15,534 nucleotides of DNA from Phycisphaerae bacterium (lineage in GTDB: Bacteria; Planctomycetota; Phycisphaerae; Sedimentisphaerales; Anaerohalosphaeraceae): the NCBI GenBank assembly GCA_021736615.1, contig JAIPFN010000125.1, positions 1 to 15,534 of the forward strand, given 5' to 3'. Under the pieces are notes generated by a model, which saw nothing but the letters and a program-made list of their open reading frames with translations, had not been told where the DNA came from and searched no databases. A program made the translations under genes and the position numbers. Shown piece by piece: positions 13,911-15,534 of this stretch; position 1 is the first letter of the stretch, and every line of letters begins with the position of its first letter.

Positions 13911-14369
13911 ATGAGTCCGACAATTATGCGAATAGGCAGTTACAGGTTTTATTTCTTGTCCAGAGAGGAGATGAGAATCCATGTTCATATCGTCTCGCCT
14001 GACGGAGAGGCAAAATTCTGGATCGAGCCTATCGTCGCATTGGCGACATATACCGGACTTACGAAACGTCAATTGAACCACTTGCAAAAACTGGTTGAGG
14101 CACATAAAAATAAAATTGTCAAAGCATGGAAAAACACTTTGAGTCTTGAAGTAACTAATATTTCAGAGCACGGTTTCTGGTTGTTCATCGACAAAACGCA
14201 ATACTTCCTGTCGTTTAAACACTTTCCATGGTTTAAGTCGGCGACCATAGAACAAATCTGCAATATAGAATTATCACACAAAACCCACCTGCACTGGCCC
14301 GATCTCGATGTAGACCTGTCGCTGGAGATAATCACAAACCCGGAGAACTACAAACTGATCGCAAAATAG
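13911..14369 (+). CDS. DUF4160-DUF2442 fusion protein
   Basis: The 152-residue protein joins two small domains usually encoded as separate adjacent genes. Residues 1-76 match DUF4160 (MSPTIMRIGSYRFYF, IHVHIVSPDGEAKFWIEP, LTKRQLNHLQKLVE). Residues 78-149 match DUF2442 (HGFWLFIDKTQYFLSF, FPWFKSATIEQICNIE, HLHWPDLDVDLSLE). Such pairs are often listed as toxin-antitoxin-like, though their biochemical role is not firmly established. The frame is open from a TTG at 13860, but that lies upstream of a consensus promoter; the ATG at 13911 gives the family-typical N-terminus MSPTIxRIG. There is no ribosome site before it, fitting a leaderless mRNA. It converges with the DUF2971 gene and shares an inverted repeat with it. 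Confidence 0.85.
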   Translation: MSPTIMRIGSYRFYFLSREEMRIHVHIVSPDGEAKFWIEPIVALATYTGLTKRQLNHLQKLVEAHKNKIVKAWKNTLSLEVTNISEHGFWLFIDKTQYFLSFKHFPWFKSATIEQICNIELSHKTHLHWPDLDVDLSLEIITNPENYKLIAK

Positions 14370-14377
14370 TTATCAGT

Positions 14378-14407
14378 ATGGGTTAAAGAAAAACATTTTT
14401 CACCCAT
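14378..14407. terminator. Possible bidirectional terminator between convergent genes
   Basis: ATGGGT (14378-14383) pairs with ACCCAT (14402-14407), and after one mismatch AAAG can pair with the T-run on the other arm, leaving a short A-rich loop. It lies within 10-15 bp of both stop codons. It lacks a long external T-run, so efficiency is uncertain. Confidence 0.5.
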
Positions 14408-14419
14408 TCTACTGACTGG

Positions 14420-15310
14420 CTACTTTATTTTCTTGAAATTCATCTTTTTTGAGGTGTCAAATTCATGTTTAAATGCAGATACATGATCTAATTCTTCCGT
14501 TAGCAATTCAAGTATTTCTCTCTGTATCTGTATGTTTATGTGGCAGCCAAAATAAACGGCAGAAATATCATCTGGATTTACGCCGTAATCTGAAATTACA
14601 CCACTTTCGTAATTCCTACAAAATGATGGAATACGCCATTCATTTTGCTCAAACCACTTATATTTATTATCTTTCACTTTTCTTAAGGTGCATTTTTCAT
14701 ACAAGTATTTTACAGCATTGTACTTTTTTAGGCTCATAATAATAGCCCAATCCTGAACAGTTAAGAATAGCTCCTTTTCTTTAACGTATTCCACTGGTTG
14801 GGCAACAAGCCAGGGGGAGTCTGAATCATTTCTTGCTGCTAATTCTATTGTTACTCCTTTATAGCCATCTGCATAGTCATTCCATAAGCGATGGTTATCT
14901 TTTTCTATCGCGAGGCAGAGTATTCGAAAATCTTTTCTTATTTCCTCCCAAGTCCTATTCAATTCAGAAATATGTTTCAATGCAATTTCTGGCGTTTCCC
15001 TTTTTAGTTCTTCTATGAGATGAGGTTTGTCGCTCATTAACGAGATCAAAGAGTGCTGTATTTTAAATAAGTCATTAGTCTTTGGATATAAATTGGCGGG
15101 ACAATTGATAGCTAAATCTATGAATGCGTCATCTATTTGTTTTCGTTTCTCTTTATCCAGATTAGCATCACACACCTTAGCTATATCAAGTGGGTCGTCG
15201 AATTTATCTGGATGACTCCAACGTAAAGTTTTGTTCCTTAGAACTATTTTAGCTGTTGATGCTGGCATGTATTTGTAAAAAAGAACCGGATGTTTTTGGC
15301 CAGAATTCAT
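14420..15310 (-). CDS. DUF2971 family protein
   Basis: This 296-residue soluble protein matches DUF2971. The N-terminal FYKYMPASTAKIVLRNKTLR (11-30) followed by WSHPDKFDDPLDI (31-43) and the later FRILCLAIEKDNHRLWNDYA (128-147) with DGYKGVTIEL (148-157) are the family's hallmark segments. The function of DUF2971 is not firmly known; it occurs sporadically in genomes, often in accessory regions. The gene is visibly more AT-rich than its neighbours, with many A/T-ending codons, which points to horizontal acquisition. There is no good ribosome site before the ATG. A TATAAT on the minus strand (15353-15348) about 40 nt upstream may be its -10, with a poor -35. It follows the recG-like gene end by 66 bp. 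Confidence 0.8.
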   Translation of the reverse strand: MNSGQKHPVLFYKYMPASTAKIVLRNKTLRWSHPDKFDDPLDIAKVCDANLDKEKRKQIDDAFIDLAINCPANLYPKTNDLFKIQHSLISLMSDKPHLIEELKRETPEIALKHISELNRTWEEIRKDFRILCLAIEKDNHRLWNDYADGYKGVTIELAARNDSDSPWLVAQPVEYVKEKELFLTVQDWAIIMSLKKYNAVKYLYEKCTLRKVKDNKYKWFEQNEWRIPSFCRNYESGVISDYGVNPDDISAVYFGCHINIQIQREILELLTEELDHVSAFKHEFDTSKKMNFKKIK

Positions 15311-15347
15311 TTTGGTTTTCTAAGTTCCACGGCATAATTTTTTAAGT

Positions 15348-15353
15348 ATTATA
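15348..15353 (-). promoter_or_regulatory. Possible -10 box of the DUF2971 gene
   Basis: A perfect TATAAT on the minus strand sits between the stop of the upstream recG-like gene and the DUF2971 start. The hexamer 17 bp upstream matches the -35 consensus poorly, so this is only suggestive. Confidence 0.35.
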
Positions 15354-15376
15354 ATGATGGGCTAAAAGTTAGTATG

Positions 15377-15534
15377 TTATGCGATGTCAATCAGCCCCAG
15401 TTTTTCGCCGAATTTGTTTATTAGTTCGTTTCTTAGGTTTTTGTTTTGTGGGGCTTCGAGCAGGGGGTCTTTTTTTATTGTTTGGAAGGCGTCTTTTCTT
15501 GCCAGGTTCAGCAGGTCGAAGTCTTCTACTATGT
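15377..15534 (-). CDS. recG: C-terminal end of a probable ATP-dependent DNA helicase RecG (partial)
   Basis: Only the last 52 codons are in the window; the 5' part lies beyond the right edge. The frame is open from the edge to TAA at 15377. The translation includes VEDFDLLNLARKDAF, TIKKDPLLEAP, NLRNELINKFG and ends in LGLIDIA. The pattern of ARxDAF, then DPxL, then LRxxLxxxFGxxLxLID is what I know from RecG C-termini, where this tail follows the second helicase domain. RecG remodels stalled replication forks. No helicase motif is inside the visible part, so the assignment rests on this tail alone. Confidence 0.62.
   Translation of the reverse strand, partial: IVEDFDLLNLARKDAFQTIKKDPLLEAPQNKNLRNELINKFGEKLGLIDIA

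Noticed and set aside
1..15534. CRISPR array, tRNA/rRNA genes, complete insertion sequence or prophage
   Set aside because: No regularly spaced long repeats, no recognisable tRNA or rRNA, and no transposase, integrase or phage structural gene were seen on either strand.

Overview
The window looks like chromosomal DNA of a Planctomycetota bacterium, most likely from the Phycisphaerae/Sedimentisphaerales side. The basis is the mix of two PEP-CTERM proteins (a short Pro-Glu-Pro segment, hydrophobic stretch and basic tail at the C-terminus), a secreted repeat protein ending in a dockerin-like calcium loop, moderate GC and widely spaced genes. This taxonomic call is inference; no rRNA or tRNA gene was seen.

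Layout, left to right. 42-1602 (+): a PP2C-type Ser/Thr phosphatase, then an RluA-family pseudouridine synthase. 1774-3216 (-): a secreted protein with four ~62-residue repeats and a C-terminal dockerin-like EF-hand loop. 3217-3795: a divergent intergenic region with a good promoter for asnB, a glutamine-hydrolysing asparagine synthetase (3796-5676, +). 5677-6015: a gene-poor stretch holding small repeats and a relic of the 3' end of a second, divergent ilvC gene (5943-6011, -). 6016-7389 (-): a 12-TM MFS transporter. 7390-7946: a non-coding stretch with phased TTTACC repeats and a TTTTTAATTGTCCC repeat cluster. 7947-8669 (-): a PEP-CTERM protein with its own promoter. 8867-12664 (-): a complete branched-chain amino acid operon, promoter > ilvB > ilvH > ilvC > terminator. 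12724-13829 (+): a divergent promoter, a second PEP-CTERM protein and a small lipoprotein. 13875-14369 (+): a DUF4160-DUF2442 fusion whose consensus promoter abuts its start codon. 14420-15310 (-): an AT-rich DUF2971 protein. 15377-15534 (-): the C-terminal end of a gene that looks like recG, cut by the window edge.

How the genes work together. The clearest functional unit is ilvBHC: IlvB/IlvH form acetohydroxyacid synthase and IlvC is the next enzyme of valine/isoleucine (and leucine precursor) synthesis. The transcript appears to start about 270 nt before ilvB and ends at a perfect 12-bp stem terminator after ilvC. The other genes look like independent units. The most notable points are the ilvC relic 2.9 kb from the intact gene, an IlvC cofactor loop whose acidic residues suggest NADH rather than NADPH use, the apparently leaderless DUF4160-DUF2442 gene, and the unrecognised repeat architecture of the dockerin protein.
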